Assembly (NCBI GenBank): GCA_934446365.1
Contig: CAKSDZ010000003.1
Span: 1 to 64,000 of the forward strand
Source: an uncultured Eubacteriales bacterium
Lineage (GTDB): Bacteria > Bacillota > Clostridia > Oscillospirales > CAG-272
DNA: 64,000 nt
Direction: 5' to 3'
In this document: one piece after another, positions 8,186 through 15,969 of the stretch
Numbering within the stretch: the stretch's first letter is position 1
Layout: each line of letters starts with the position of its first letter
Made by a program: the position numbers and the translations under genes
The notes under the pieces: model-generated
Databases searched by the model: none
What the model was told of the DNA's origin: nothing
Seen by the model: the letters and a program-made list of their open reading frames with translations, nothing else

Positions 8186-10021
8186 TTATACAAAAGCGTC
8201 CGGATCGTCCACATCGTCATAGTTGAGGATGTCCTCGTCCTCGTCTGTGAGCGAAGTTTCCGACACGTCCACCTCGTACACCTCACAAGCCTCGTTCAGC
8301 CCAGGCCGTCTGCGGCGGTTTATGAGCTTATCGAGGTCAAAGGCGTTTTTCTTTTTATCGGCTTCCGCCGTTTGCTTATAGTTGGGATGCTGCTTCAAAT
8401 TGTATTTGGGCGAAAAAAACGGGGGCAGACCCCGCAACTGCAAAATGCACTTGTCGCCCGGCATGGTCGCCAGTTCGCTGGGGGTCATCAGCTCCCGGCC
8501 CAGCCGCTGGGTATTCTGGTTGTAGCTTTCCGACTGGCCGCGGGAGCGGCCCTCGGTCTGCATGGAGATTGTGGCCTTTCCCAGCCAGTTCTCGGAAATT
8601 TCCTTGATCGTGCTGGCCTCCCGGCCTCCCAGGAAGATCACGCTGTCCATATTTCCGAGAATTGTCTCCGCGTGCTTATCATAGATGGCCTTGCATTGTG
8701 CCAACTGCTGATAGAACAGGCACAGGCTCACCTCACGGGAGCGGATCACCGCCACCAGCTTTTCCAGGTTTGGCACCTGGCCCGTGTTGGCCGCCTCGTC
8801 CCACAGCACCCGCACATGATGGGGCAAGCGGCCCCCGTGTACGTTGTCCGCCCTCTCGCAAAGAAGATTGAACATCTGCGAAAAGGCCAGGGCCACAATA
8901 AAGTTATAGGTGGGCGTGGTATCGGAAATGGTAAAGAAAACCGCTGTTTTCCGATCCCCGATGCGGTCAAGCTCCAGCTCGTCATAGCTCATAATTTCCC
9001 GGAGCTGGGGGATGTCAAAGGGAGCCAGACGAGCTCCGCAGGAAATCAAAATGCTTTTTGCGGTTTTGCCGCTGGCCAGCTTGTATTTTTTGTACTGCTT
9101 GACAGCAAAGCAATTCGGCTTGCGCTTTTCCAGGCCCTTGAACATATAGTCCACGGTGTTTAGGAAGTTTTCATCGTCCTCCTTGACCTCCATGCCGGAA
9201 ATCATATCCACCAGCGTATTCATGTTCCGATCCTCGGCGGGGCCCTCGAAAATGATATAGGACAGCAGGGCGCAATACAAAAGCGTTTCCGATTTTGTCC
9301 AGAACGGATCGCCCTCCTTGCCGTCCCCCTTTGTGTTGGCTATGAGCGTATCCACAAATTTGAGAATGTCCGCCTCGTTTTTGAGATAGGCCAGCGGGTT
9401 ATAGTGCATGGATTTAGAAAAATCAATGCTGTTAAAAATCTTGATCTTATACCCCCGCCGCTGTAAAAAGCGGCCTACCTGGGAGAGCACCCCGCCCTTG
9501 GGATCAACCACCACGAAAGAGGAATGAGCCTGGAGAAGCTGGGGCGTGAGCCAAAACCGGGTTTTGCCGGAGCCGGACGAGCCGATGACACAGCAATTCA
9601 AGTTCCGGGCGTTGGCCGGATTTTTCGGGCGCGTGTTCATGGTGAGAAATTCCGTCCCGGTGAGAATGACGTTATTCTCGAATTTGGGATCGACAAAGGG
9701 CTTTATATCCTTTTCCGTCCCAAAGCGGGCGGAGCCATACTCCTCATCCCGGCGGTATTTTTTGGCGTTTTTGCTTTTCGTGTAGATCAGCAGGCGGAAC
9801 GCCGCCGCGCCCCCAATGCCAACGAGCCAGTCAAAGGGAGCAAGCCCCGGCGCAAAGTCGGCAAAAGCCGGGCCGATGGTCTGGCCCAGCCCCATGAGCT
9901 TATGAGCAACATCTGCCCCCGCCGCCAGCCGGTAGGCCGTCCCCAATTTCAGACAGGCCCACAGGATAAACAGATAGGGGATGTTGGGTATCAAATACTT
10001 TTTGAGCTTATCTGTCCTCAC
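8186..10021 (-). CDS. virD4: VirD4/TraG type IV coupling protein
   Basis: A 611-residue coupling ATPase with N-terminal membrane helices (about residues 12-30 and 65-80), Walker A GSSGSGKTRFWLTPQL, Walker B VLWDEAANTG, and the conserved LYYQQLAQ-like segment (LCLFYQQLAQ). It recruits the relaxosome to the secretion channel. The acidic C-terminal tail is typical. The start overlaps the end of pcfB by 14 bp, so the two are probably translated together. Confidence 0.95.
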   Translation of the reverse strand: MRTDKLKKYLIPNIPYLFILWACLKLGTAYRLAAGADVAHKLMGLGQTIGPAFADFAPGLAPFDWLVGIGGAAAFRLLIYTKSKNAKKYRRDEEYGSARFGTEKDIKPFVDPKFENNVILTGTEFLTMNTRPKNPANARNLNCCVIGSSGSGKTRFWLTPQLLQAHSSFVVVDPKGGVLSQVGRFLQRRGYKIKIFNSIDFSKSMHYNPLAYLKNEADILKFVDTLIANTKGDGKEGDPFWTKSETLLYCALLSYIIFEGPAEDRNMNTLVDMISGMEVKEDDENFLNTVDYMFKGLEKRKPNCFAVKQYKKYKLASGKTAKSILISCGARLAPFDIPQLREIMSYDELELDRIGDRKTAVFFTISDTTPTYNFIVALAFSQMFNLLCERADNVHGGRLPHHVRVLWDEAANTGQVPNLEKLVAVIRSREVSLCLFYQQLAQCKAIYDKHAETILGNMDSVIFLGGREASTIKEISENWLGKATISMQTEGRSRGQSESYNQNTQRLGRELMTPSELATMPGDKCILQLRGLPPFFSPKYNLKQHPNYKQTAEADKKKNAFDLDKLINRRRRPGLNEACEVYEVDVSETSLTDEDEDILNYDDVDDPDAFV

Positions 10022-10484
10022 GGGCCGCCTCCTTTACTCGTTCTTTCTTCCGGGGCTTTTCCTTTGCAAGCTGATCCTCAGCCCGTTTGAGCTGTTCCCG
10101 GATGGGGACACGGCTGGACTTGGAACGCTTCAACAGGCGTTTGGAGTATTCAGAAAAGCAAGCTGTCACCGCGTCCGCCTGGCCGCTTTTGAAAAACAGC
10201 AGGTATTTGTCCGGCCCGGTTTTATAAAAGGCATAATCCACATTGAAGCGGCGGGCCACCCGGTCAAACTGCCGGGGAGCTTCAATTTCAATGCTGTTTG
10301 TGGCGGCTCCGTGGGCCATGAGCTGGCGCACCGTTTGCCTGCCGTGGGGCGTCTGGTGCTCCCGGCGGGTCTTTGCAATTTTGCGGCCCGCCGCTTGGAG
10401 CGCCTGGGCCAGCACCCGCGCCGTCAGCTTGCTGGCCTTTATGGATAGTGCTATGGTACGTCTGGAAACATCCTCGTCAACCAG
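10008..10484 (-). CDS. pcfB: PcfB/DUF3801 family protein with CTG start
   Basis: A 158-residue protein. Homology to DUF3801 (VDEDVSRRTIALSIKASKL at the start, HGRQTVRQLMAHGAATNSIEI in the middle, DYAFYK near residue 90) begins upstream of every in-frame ATG. The frame is closed by a TAG just before CTG at 10484, and that CTG has AAAGGAGGG at 6 bp spacing, so CTG is the best start. PcfB of pCF10 is a relaxosome accessory factor that docks on the coupling protein. The gene directly precedes and overlaps virD4, which fits. Confidence 0.88.
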   Translation of the reverse strand: MVDEDVSRRTIALSIKASKLTARVLAQALQAAGRKIAKTRREHQTPHGRQTVRQLMAHGAATNSIEIEAPRQFDRVARRFNVDYAFYKTGPDKYLLFFKSGQADAVTACFSEYSKRLLKRSKSSRVPIREQLKRAEDQLAKEKPRKKERVKEAAREDR

Positions 10485-10508
10485 CTATATCCCTCCTTTC
10501 CCCGGCGC

Positions 10509-10533
10509 ACCTTGGGACAAAGTGTCTCCAAGT
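10509..10533. repeat. Dispersed 25-bp palindrome, copy 6 (opposite orientation)
   Basis: Core GGGACAAAGTGTCTC at 10514-10528, with the spacer in the opposite orientation to copies 1-5. It is intergenic, between the DUF7768 gene and pcfB. Confidence 0.88.
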
Positions 10534-10558
10534 GCCGCCGTTCTCTGGGCCCGGCGCG

Positions 10559-10900
10559 TTAGTGGCGGCCCTGGCCCTTGACCGTCAAAATGCCGTCCAG
10601 GGTGGTCGCTGTGATCCCCAGCCGCTGGGCCACCGCAATATCATTTTTCATCGCCTCGGTGATAGAGTGGCCGCACACCACCAGCACACGGGAACGCCGG
10701 AGCAGGTCGCGGGCCATGTCGATGCCGTTCTTGTGCTCCTCCGGCACCGCATCATTGAGAAACAGGGGCAGATACAGCGCGGGGCAGACAGGCGAAAAGC
10801 CCGCCTCGTACACGATGCGGCAGTACCGCGCCGCCCGTTCCATATTGTCATCGTCATCGCCGCACCATGCGGCGGTAATATAAGCAAGGGGTCGTTTCAT
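10559..10900 (-). CDS. DUF7768/DUF4406-like nucleotide-binding protein
   Basis: A 113-residue protein starting MKRPLAYITAAWCGDDDDN with GGAGG 8 bp upstream. It has the Rossmann-like pattern of the nucleoside 2-deoxyribosyltransferase-like families: YITAAW at strand 1, the helix ERAARYCRIVYEAG, CPALYLPLFL, and RSRVLVVCGHSITEAMKNDI near the end. Such proteins are common in conjugative elements between ParB and PcfB. Whether this one is an enzyme or a ligand-binding protein is not known. A long structured leader lies upstream. Confidence 0.75.
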   Translation of the reverse strand: MKRPLAYITAAWCGDDDDNMERAARYCRIVYEAGFSPVCPALYLPLFLNDAVPEEHKNGIDMARDLLRRSRVLVVCGHSITEAMKNDIAVAQRLGITATTLDGILTVKGQGRH

Positions 10901-10939
10901 CGTCAAAACCTCCGTAACTGAATTGTTGGGCCGGGTCAA

Positions 10940-11160
10940 CCCTATCCCCCCGCCCTTTCCCTATCCAGGGAAAGGGAGCGGCTCTGGAGGATATACCCCC
11001 GCCGCGTGGCCGGAGATAGCACAGCCGGGGCAGGCCGTCAAGGGCAAGCCACCGCAAGCGGCGGGGCGTTCCGCCCCCTTGACAGCCCACCTCCGACTGT
11101 GCTTTTTTATCCCCGGCGACGGGGGATATATCACCACAGAGCCCTGCTTTTCCGGGGCCC
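10940..11160 (-). other. Structured intergenic leader with stacked inverted repeats
   Basis: About 300 bp between parB and the DUF7768 gene hold no convincing gene but strong symmetry. There is a perfect 10-bp hairpin (CCCTTTCCCT / AGGGAAAGGG, 10953-10976). GTCAAGGG (11037-11044) pairs with CCCTTGAC (11076-11083) around GC-rich inner repeats. CGGAG and AGCACAG (11011-11024) face CTCCG and CTGTGCT (11091-11103) in crossed order, as in a pseudoknot. TACCCCCGCCG near 10994 faces CGGCGACGGGGGATA near 11115. On the minus strand this would be the 5' leader of the DUF7768-pcfB-virD4 transcript. A structured RNA or a transfer origin are both possible. Confidence 0.55.
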
Positions 11161-11163
11161 GGC

Positions 11164-11188
11164 ACCTTGGGACAAAGTGTCTCGAAGC
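11164..11188. repeat. Dispersed 25-bp palindrome, copy 7 (opposite orientation)
   Basis: Core GGGACAAAGTGTCTC at 11169-11183. It is intergenic, 10 bp beyond the parB stop codon and next to the structured leader. Confidence 0.88.
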
Positions 11189-11197
11189 AAAGCCCCG

Positions 11198-12613
11198 TTA
11201 CTTTTCCAGAGTGTTCTTTTTCTCCGGCTTTGCCAGTTCGGGCGGCTGTTTCTCTTTCCAGTCGTCCAGCAGGGCCATAATCTGTTCTTTCATTTTGGCG
11301 GGAGTGACCTCCTTGCCAAAATACTTCGACAGTTCAGATGTTGAAATAATCACGCCGCGATCCTCCTTCTTTTCTTCACTCAAAATCCCGTCAATCACAT
11401 CGCCGTTGAGCTTGCCCTCCTTGTCAAGCTCCCGGAGCCGCTTGGCCTGGTTGACCGAGGGGGAGGACTGCTCCCCCTCAATGGAAACAGCGATCAATCG
11501 CTGGTTTTCCGGGCGGATATAGGACAGCTCCACCGCAGGCATAAAGCCCAGCTTTTTGGCGTCCGTCATATCCAGGAGCTCCGGGACAAGAGAATTAAGC
11601 CGGATATAACGCATGACTTTTTTATAGTTCATATCGTGATCCGCACCCACAATCTCAACAGAGCGTTTCCCCAGGGCCTGCTCCTCCTGGCTGTTGCCGG
11701 GGCGGGCCCCCTGGTGCTTGATAGCCTCCACCTCCAAATCCAGCAGGCGGGCCAACTCGCTGGGGAGGGGCTCCCCGCGCTGTTTGTTGCTGTTCCGCAT
11801 TTCCCGGACGGCTTCAAAGTCCGTCATGTTGCGGACAATACAGGGCATTTCATCCAGCCCGGCCCGTTCACTGCCATGATGACGGCGGTGGCCCGCGATG
11901 ATCTCATAGCCCTGGCCGTCCTTTTCCGGGCGGACGGTGGCGGGGGTCATAACGCCATGCTCCTTGATCGTCCCCACCAGGTCATCCATCGCCTTATCGT
12001 CCTGCACCTTGTAGGGATGCTCCCGGAACGTGTGGAACGCATGGAGCTCGGACAATTTCAAATAGACAACCTTGCCCTCCTCAACCGGGCGGGGCGGCTC
12101 GGCTGGTGTAGGCGGCAGGTTGATCTCCGGGACAGGGGCCGCCGCAGCTTTGACGGGCCCGGCCTTGCCCTTTGGCGGAGACTTGGGCGGGCCCATCCCG
12201 CCGGAGCCCTTTTCCGGGGTTTTCTTTTTACTTTGGGACACTTTGTCTCGCGTGGACGGCTGAGCCTCGGCGCGGGCCGCCTTGTCCCCCTTGGGTGGGC
12301 GGCCTGCGCGGGGCTTGGCCGTCTTTTCCGCTTTTGGAGACTTCGGCTCCGCCTGTTCCTTTGGCGGACGGCCCCGGCGCTTTTCCGGCTTTTCCGCTTC
12401 AACGGCGGGAGCCTTGCCGCCCTTATCATCATCACCCCGCACATCCGACAGGTTGATGACCTTACCAGACGGAGCAGGGCCGCCCTCGCCCATACCGGGG
12501 AGCGTCACCTGTTCGGCCTGTTCCGGCGCGGGCGGTGCGCCGGGCCCATCCGGGGCTGGGGACTCCGGGAGCTTTTCTCCCTCCGGGCCCTTGTTCAATG
12601 TTTCATCTGCCAT
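11198..12613 (-). CDS. parB: ParB/Spo0J-type partition protein of the conjugative element
   Basis: A 471-residue protein. The first ~190 residues are a disordered Pro/Ala/Lys-rich tail. A ParB N-terminal (ParB/Srx) domain follows: KVVYLKLSELHAFHTFREHPYKV, then the nucleotide-binding box IIAGHRRHHGSERAGL and the segment MRNSNKQRGEP. A helix-turn-helix region comes next (NYKKVMRYIRLNSLVPELLD). ParB proteins load on centromere-like sites as CTP clamps. A dispersed palindrome copy is read through in the disordered tail as DKVSQSKKK. The usual partner parA is absent: the element sequence stops about 170 bp upstream. Confidence 0.92.
   Translation of the reverse strand: MADETLNKGPEGEKLPESPAPDGPGAPPAPEQAEQVTLPGMGEGGPAPSGKVINLSDVRGDDDKGGKAPAVEAEKPEKRRGRPPKEQAEPKSPKAEKTAKPRAGRPPKGDKAARAEAQPSTRDKVSQSKKKTPEKGSGGMGPPKSPPKGKAGPVKAAAAPVPEINLPPTPAEPPRPVEEGKVVYLKLSELHAFHTFREHPYKVQDDKAMDDLVGTIKEHGVMTPATVRPEKDGQGYEIIAGHRRHHGSERAGLDEMPCIVRNMTDFEAVREMRNSNKQRGEPLPSELARLLDLEVEAIKHQGARPGNSQEEQALGKRSVEIVGADHDMNYKKVMRYIRLNSLVPELLDMTDAKKLGFMPAVELSYIRPENQRLIAVSIEGEQSSPSVNQAKRLRELDKEGKLNGDVIDGILSEEKKEDRGVIISTSELSKYFGKEVTPAKMKEQIMALLDDWKEKQPPELAKPEKKNTLEK
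12230..12254. repeat. Dispersed 25-bp palindrome, copy 8
   Basis: Core GGGACACTTTGTCTC at 12235-12249. It is inside parB, in the disordered N-terminal tail (DKVSQS). The right flank has decayed (GCGTG instead of GAAGT). Confidence 0.82.
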
Positions 12614-12727
12614 TCGCTAACCTCCTTTTTTGTGGCATGAAAAAAGGCCAGACCATACGGCCCGGCCAGCGAAAAATATTCCCCCTTTCCATTTTTAATT
12701 TTTGATTGATACCACTCCTTTCCCTGT

Positions 12728-12799
12728 CGAGCCATGAAAAAAACGCCGCTTTTGTTGATACAAAAAGTGGCGTTTTAGTGTAGGTTGGCTCGGTTTTTG
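12728..12799. repeat. Inverted repeat at the element boundary
   Basis: A long imperfect stem-loop upstream of parB. The outer arms are CGAGCCA (12728-12734) and TGGCTCG (12786-12792). The inner arms are AAAACGCCGCTTTT and AAAAGTGGCGTTTT. On the plus strand the outer arm is followed by GTTTTTG, so it can act as a terminator. The GC-rich element sequence ends here and the AT-rich cluster begins within about 10 bp. The rest of 12614-12801 holds only the parB ribosome binding site and a small GGCC-rich inverted repeat. Confidence 0.7.
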
Positions 12800-12801
12800 T
12801 T

Positions 12802-13617
12802 GTGATTTATTATTATACCTTTGTCAAAGACGGTTATTTATTATCGGAAAAAAATATTAACATTCTTTTGAAAAACAAAGTAAAGCATATTGCAATTACG
12901 ATTGATGGATTAAAAAAACAACACGATTCTCTGAGAACATTAAAAAATGGAGGTGGAACATTCGATAAAATTATTGAGAATTTAAAATATATTCGTGATA
13001 ATGTAAAAACAAGAACACTTTCGATTTCCTTGAGAAGCAACTTAACGATAAAAGCATTAGAACATATAGAAGATTACTATCATTTTTATAATGACTTGTT
13101 TGGTGACGACAAACGCTTTTGCTTATTTATTAGACCAGTAAAAGATATGGGAGGGGAAAAGATCGATCAAATAAATGATTTACTATTTGAAAACAATACC
13201 ATGGATTTTGGAGTTGTTTTTGACAAACTTGGAAAAATAATTGACAAAATAAAATTCGATGCAAATTTTGTTGATATTAGTGTAGGCGGCATGCGTTGTT
13301 ATTCAAATAACTTTAATCGTTTTACTATAGGAGTAGATGGCTTAATTTCAAAATGTGATGAATCTATCGATGAAATTGGTATTGGTCATTTGACTTCTGA
13401 AGGTGAGATGATAATAGATAACAATAAACATGTGGAATGGCTATACCCGGCACGTTGTAGTGAAAAATGTGATGATTGTTTCTACAGTTGTTGTTTTATG
13501 GACCCATGCCCTAAAGCTCGTATAACGCGAGGTACAGAATCATGTCCTACCGCTATCTATGAAATTGACTCCCTGCTGAAGTTTTGTGCAAAATCATATG
13601 AAGTACATAGTATATAG
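12802..13617 (+). pseudogene. Truncated radical SAM peptide maturase (C-terminal half, SPASM)
   Basis: A 271-residue frame opening at a GTG. It begins in the middle of a radical SAM barrel (FVKDGYLLSEKNI, then VKHIAITIDGLKKQHDSLR, matching the TNG.LL and TIDG segments of the family) and ends with a cysteine-rich SPASM domain (MRCYSNN, ISKCDES, CSEKCDDCFYSCCFMDPC, ESCP). The CxxxCxxC cluster loop and the GGEP motif are absent because the gene is cut at the GC boundary. With no cluster-binding N-terminus it cannot be an active SAM enzyme on its own. By context it is a CcpM-like maturase of Cys-rich peptides. There is no ribosome binding site before the GTG. Confidence 0.82.
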
Positions 13618-13628
13618 GAGGTAACAAT

Positions 13629-13904
13629 GTGGAATTTGATAAAGTAAAAACTACGATTATTAAATTGTTAGAGAATAATGGCATAATAATCGAATCTGGT
13701 GAAGAAGATTTAGATTTGAGAAATTATTCCATAGATTCAATTTTGTTTATATCCTTTATAATTGATGTGGAAAATGAATTTGCTATCGCTATACCAGATG
13801 AATATTTAACAATAGAATTATTACAGTCAATTGACGGATTAACCAATCTGATAATTGAACTAACAAACTTTGATGTAGAGCAACGTAGAATTCCCAATAA
13901 ATAA
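13629..13904 (+). CDS. Acyl-carrier-related protein of the peptide maturation cluster
   Basis: A 91-residue acidic helical protein starting at GTG, with AGGAGG 6-7 bp upstream and only 11 bp after the maturase. YSIDSILFISFIIDVENEF matches helix 2 of acyl carrier proteins, with Asp36-Ser37 at the phosphopantetheine site. NCBI describes a family of acyl-carrier-related proteins beside CcpM radical SAM maturases in clostridia, and this fits it. What it carries, if anything, is not known. It lies directly before the precursor peptide gene. Confidence 0.78.
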   Translation: MEFDKVKTTIIKLLENNGIIIESGEEDLDLRNYSIDSILFISFIIDVENEFAIAIPDEYLTIELLQSIDGLTNLIIELTNFDVEQRRIPNK

Positions 13905-13943
13905 ATTAGATAAATTGGGGTTGTATAAAGTAAAGTAGGTGAC

Positions 13944-14108
13944 ATGATGAAACAACAGCTTGCCAAACCGCAGTCAAAGCGCACTGAAGCGTTGACCAAA
14001 GTTCGCATTATGGACACAAGAGGAAGTGAAAGTGAGACTTGTTCTCAACCAGGGTCTAAGTATCAAGGTTGTCAAAATCCACGTGGCTGTGGATGTGAAG
14101 CTTGCTAA
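13944..14108 (+). CDS. Cys-rich ribosomal peptide precursor (CLI_3235/Clo7bot-like)
   Basis: A 54-residue peptide with a basic leader (MMKQQLAKPQSKRTEALTKV) and a C-terminal core with five cysteines at 33, 43, 49, 51 and 54, the last being the C-terminal residue (pattern C-x9-C-x5-C-x-C-x2-C). The core also contains SKYQG and QNPRG. An AGGTG site precedes the ATG; the second ATG at 13947 is an alternative start. Placement after a radical SAM maturase and a carrier-like protein, and before exporters and a protease, makes it the substrate. The gene has 75 G/C in 165 bases, clearly richer than its neighbours. Thioether bridging is the likely modification (inference). Confidence 0.8.
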   Translation: MMKQQLAKPQSKRTEALTKVRIMDTRGSESETCSQPGSKYQGCQNPRGCGCEAC

Positions 14109-14119
14109 TCGCTAACAAA

Positions 14120-14147
14120 AAAGGTCTCCTTGAAAAAGGGGACCTTT
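14120..14147 (+). terminator. Hairpin between precursor and exporter genes
   Basis: Stem AAAGGTCTCC / GGGGACCTTT with an 8-base A-rich loop, 12 bp after the precursor stop. There is no long T tail, so it may attenuate rather than fully stop transcription. It could also stabilise the precursor mRNA so that precursor outnumbers exporter. Confidence 0.6.
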
Positions 14148-14178
14148 AACCTAATTCAATTCATTGAGGACATGCTGT

Positions 14179-15930
14179 ATGAAGAAAATTTCATTATTTC
14201 TCAAATATAATTTTTCTTGTTTTCTTTTCTATTTAAAAACCGTTTGGGCTACTCGTAAAAGTGTTTTTTTTGTTACATTTATTGATGGTGCGTTGGGGGC
14301 AACTGTTTCGTTTATTTGGACGTTTTTCTTTAAATATCTTCTTGATTTCTTATCCTCAGAGGAATATAACAAAGCTGTATTGTGGGTTTTATGCTGTATT
14401 TGTTTTAGTGGAATGATTGAACTAATTAGGAAATTACTCCACTTAGTTAGAAATAATGCTTATTTTGATATTAATACATTTCTTGAAAGAAAATTATCGG
14501 AATTAAGTTTCAAAATTCCTTATGAAAAAATGGAAAACGCTGAAACTATTCAAGAGTTTGAAATGGCACATAAATTTATCGGTCGTAATTATTTGGACAA
14601 ATATACTTTGGGATTAACAAATATTATAGCGTGTATTATTGTGTTTTCGGGTGTGGGAATTATTACTTCATCATTGAATTGGTGGATTACATTAATGTTA
14701 TTTTCTGTTATTACTGTAAATACCATATGCCACGCAATTCAATCCCAATATGAAATGGAACAGTTTACAGAAGAAACCACCGTAAGTAGACAACTTGAGT
14801 ATACAAGATTTTGGCTTACGGAAAAAAGTCGAGCCAAGGAAGTAAGAACTTATTTGTTACATGATTTTGTCATTGATAAACTTAAAGAATATAACGAGAA
14901 ATTTTTTAATGTTCTTCAAAATTTTACAAAAAAGCACAAAAAAACATATATTGCAATACATTTAATTAACGGTATTCAAATGCTAATAGTGTATTCATAC
15001 TGTGCTTATTTACTTTCAAAGGGCATAATAACTTCAGGTGATTTTATGCTTTATATCTCGGCATTATTTTCATTCAGTTCGGCACTCACAAACGTACTAA
15101 AATCATTAATTGATATGTATAAAAATAATTTGTATATTGATAAATTGAAAAAATGCATGGATCTCAGCGATGATGTGGTTGAAGTGGAACTTTTTAATGA
15201 AAAAATAGAGACAATTGAATTTCGTAATGTTTCTTTTTGTTATCCTGGAGAAAGTAAAAAGGCTTTGCAGAGCATAAACCTTGTCTTGCATAGAAACGAA
15301 AAATTATCTTTAATTGGAGAAAATGGTGCAGGAAAAAGTACATTGGTGAAATTATTGTTGGGATTATATACACCTACCAGCGGAGAAATTTTAATTAACG
15401 GGATTCCAATGGACACTCAAAGAAAAAATTATCTACCTTTATTTAGTATGGTGTTTCAGGATTATACTATATTTAATTTTTCGGTAGAAGAAAATATTGA
15501 TATGGGTAAGAAAGCTTCCAAAGAAAAGAGTCAAGAGCTTTTAAATAAGATGGGGCTTGACAGCATTACTCCTGAAACTTATATCTCCCAACTTTTTTGT
15601 GATAAGGGCATAGAATTATCCGGTGGAGAAAATCAAAAACTTGCAATAACAAGAGCACTTTTTAAAGATGCTCCCATACTGATTTTAGATGAACCAACAT
15701 CCGCCCTATCTCCTCAAAGTGAGTACAATATATATAAAAAATTTGGAGAATTAACATCCAATAAAATGGTAATCTTTATATCGCATAGGATGTCCAGCTG
15801 CCGAATTTGCGATAAAATATTGTTATTACAGGAAGGCAAAGTGGAGGCCATAGGTACGCATAATCAACTTATGGAATCTTGTCCTAAATATAAAGAAATG
15901 TTTGATGCACAAGCAGAATTATATACTTAA
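14179..15930 (+). CDS. Half ABC exporter 1 of the peptide cluster
   Basis: A 583-residue fused permease-ATPase. The first ~310 residues hold about six membrane helices. The ATPase has Walker A GENGAGKST (about residue 380), signature LSGGENQKLAITRAL (about 480), and Walker B ILILDEPTSALSP followed by Gln instead of the usual catalytic Glu-like context. The chosen start MKKISLFLKY has GAGGA 8 bp upstream. There is no C39 peptidase domain, so leader removal must come from elsewhere, probably the subtilisin in the cluster. It probably forms a heterodimer with the next gene. Confidence 0.88.
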   Translation: MKKISLFLKYNFSCFLFYLKTVWATRKSVFFVTFIDGALGATVSFIWTFFFKYLLDFLSSEEYNKAVLWVLCCICFSGMIELIRKLLHLVRNNAYFDINTFLERKLSELSFKIPYEKMENAETIQEFEMAHKFIGRNYLDKYTLGLTNIIACIIVFSGVGIITSSLNWWITLMLFSVITVNTICHAIQSQYEMEQFTEETTVSRQLEYTRFWLTEKSRAKEVRTYLLHDFVIDKLKEYNEKFFNVLQNFTKKHKKTYIAIHLINGIQMLIVYSYCAYLLSKGIITSGDFMLYISALFSFSSALTNVLKSLIDMYKNNLYIDKLKKCMDLSDDVVEVELFNEKIETIEFRNVSFCYPGESKKALQSINLVLHRNEKLSLIGENGAGKSTLVKLLLGLYTPTSGEILINGIPMDTQRKNYLPLFSMVFQDYTIFNFSVEENIDMGKKASKEKSQELLNKMGLDSITPETYISQLFCDKGIELSGGENQKLAITRALFKDAPILILDEPTSALSPQSEYNIYKKFGELTSNKMVIFISHRMSSCRICDKILLLQEGKVEAIGTHNQLMESCPKYKEMFDAQAELYT

Positions 15931-15969
15931 TTGCTGACTTAAATTTGCAATAAAAAGGGAGTGTATAAT

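Noticed and set aside
12802..13617. Radical SAM gene considered as intact with a GTG start
   Set aside because: The CxxxCxxC cluster site and GGEP region are missing and there is no ribosome binding site; the gene begins mid-barrel at the composition break.
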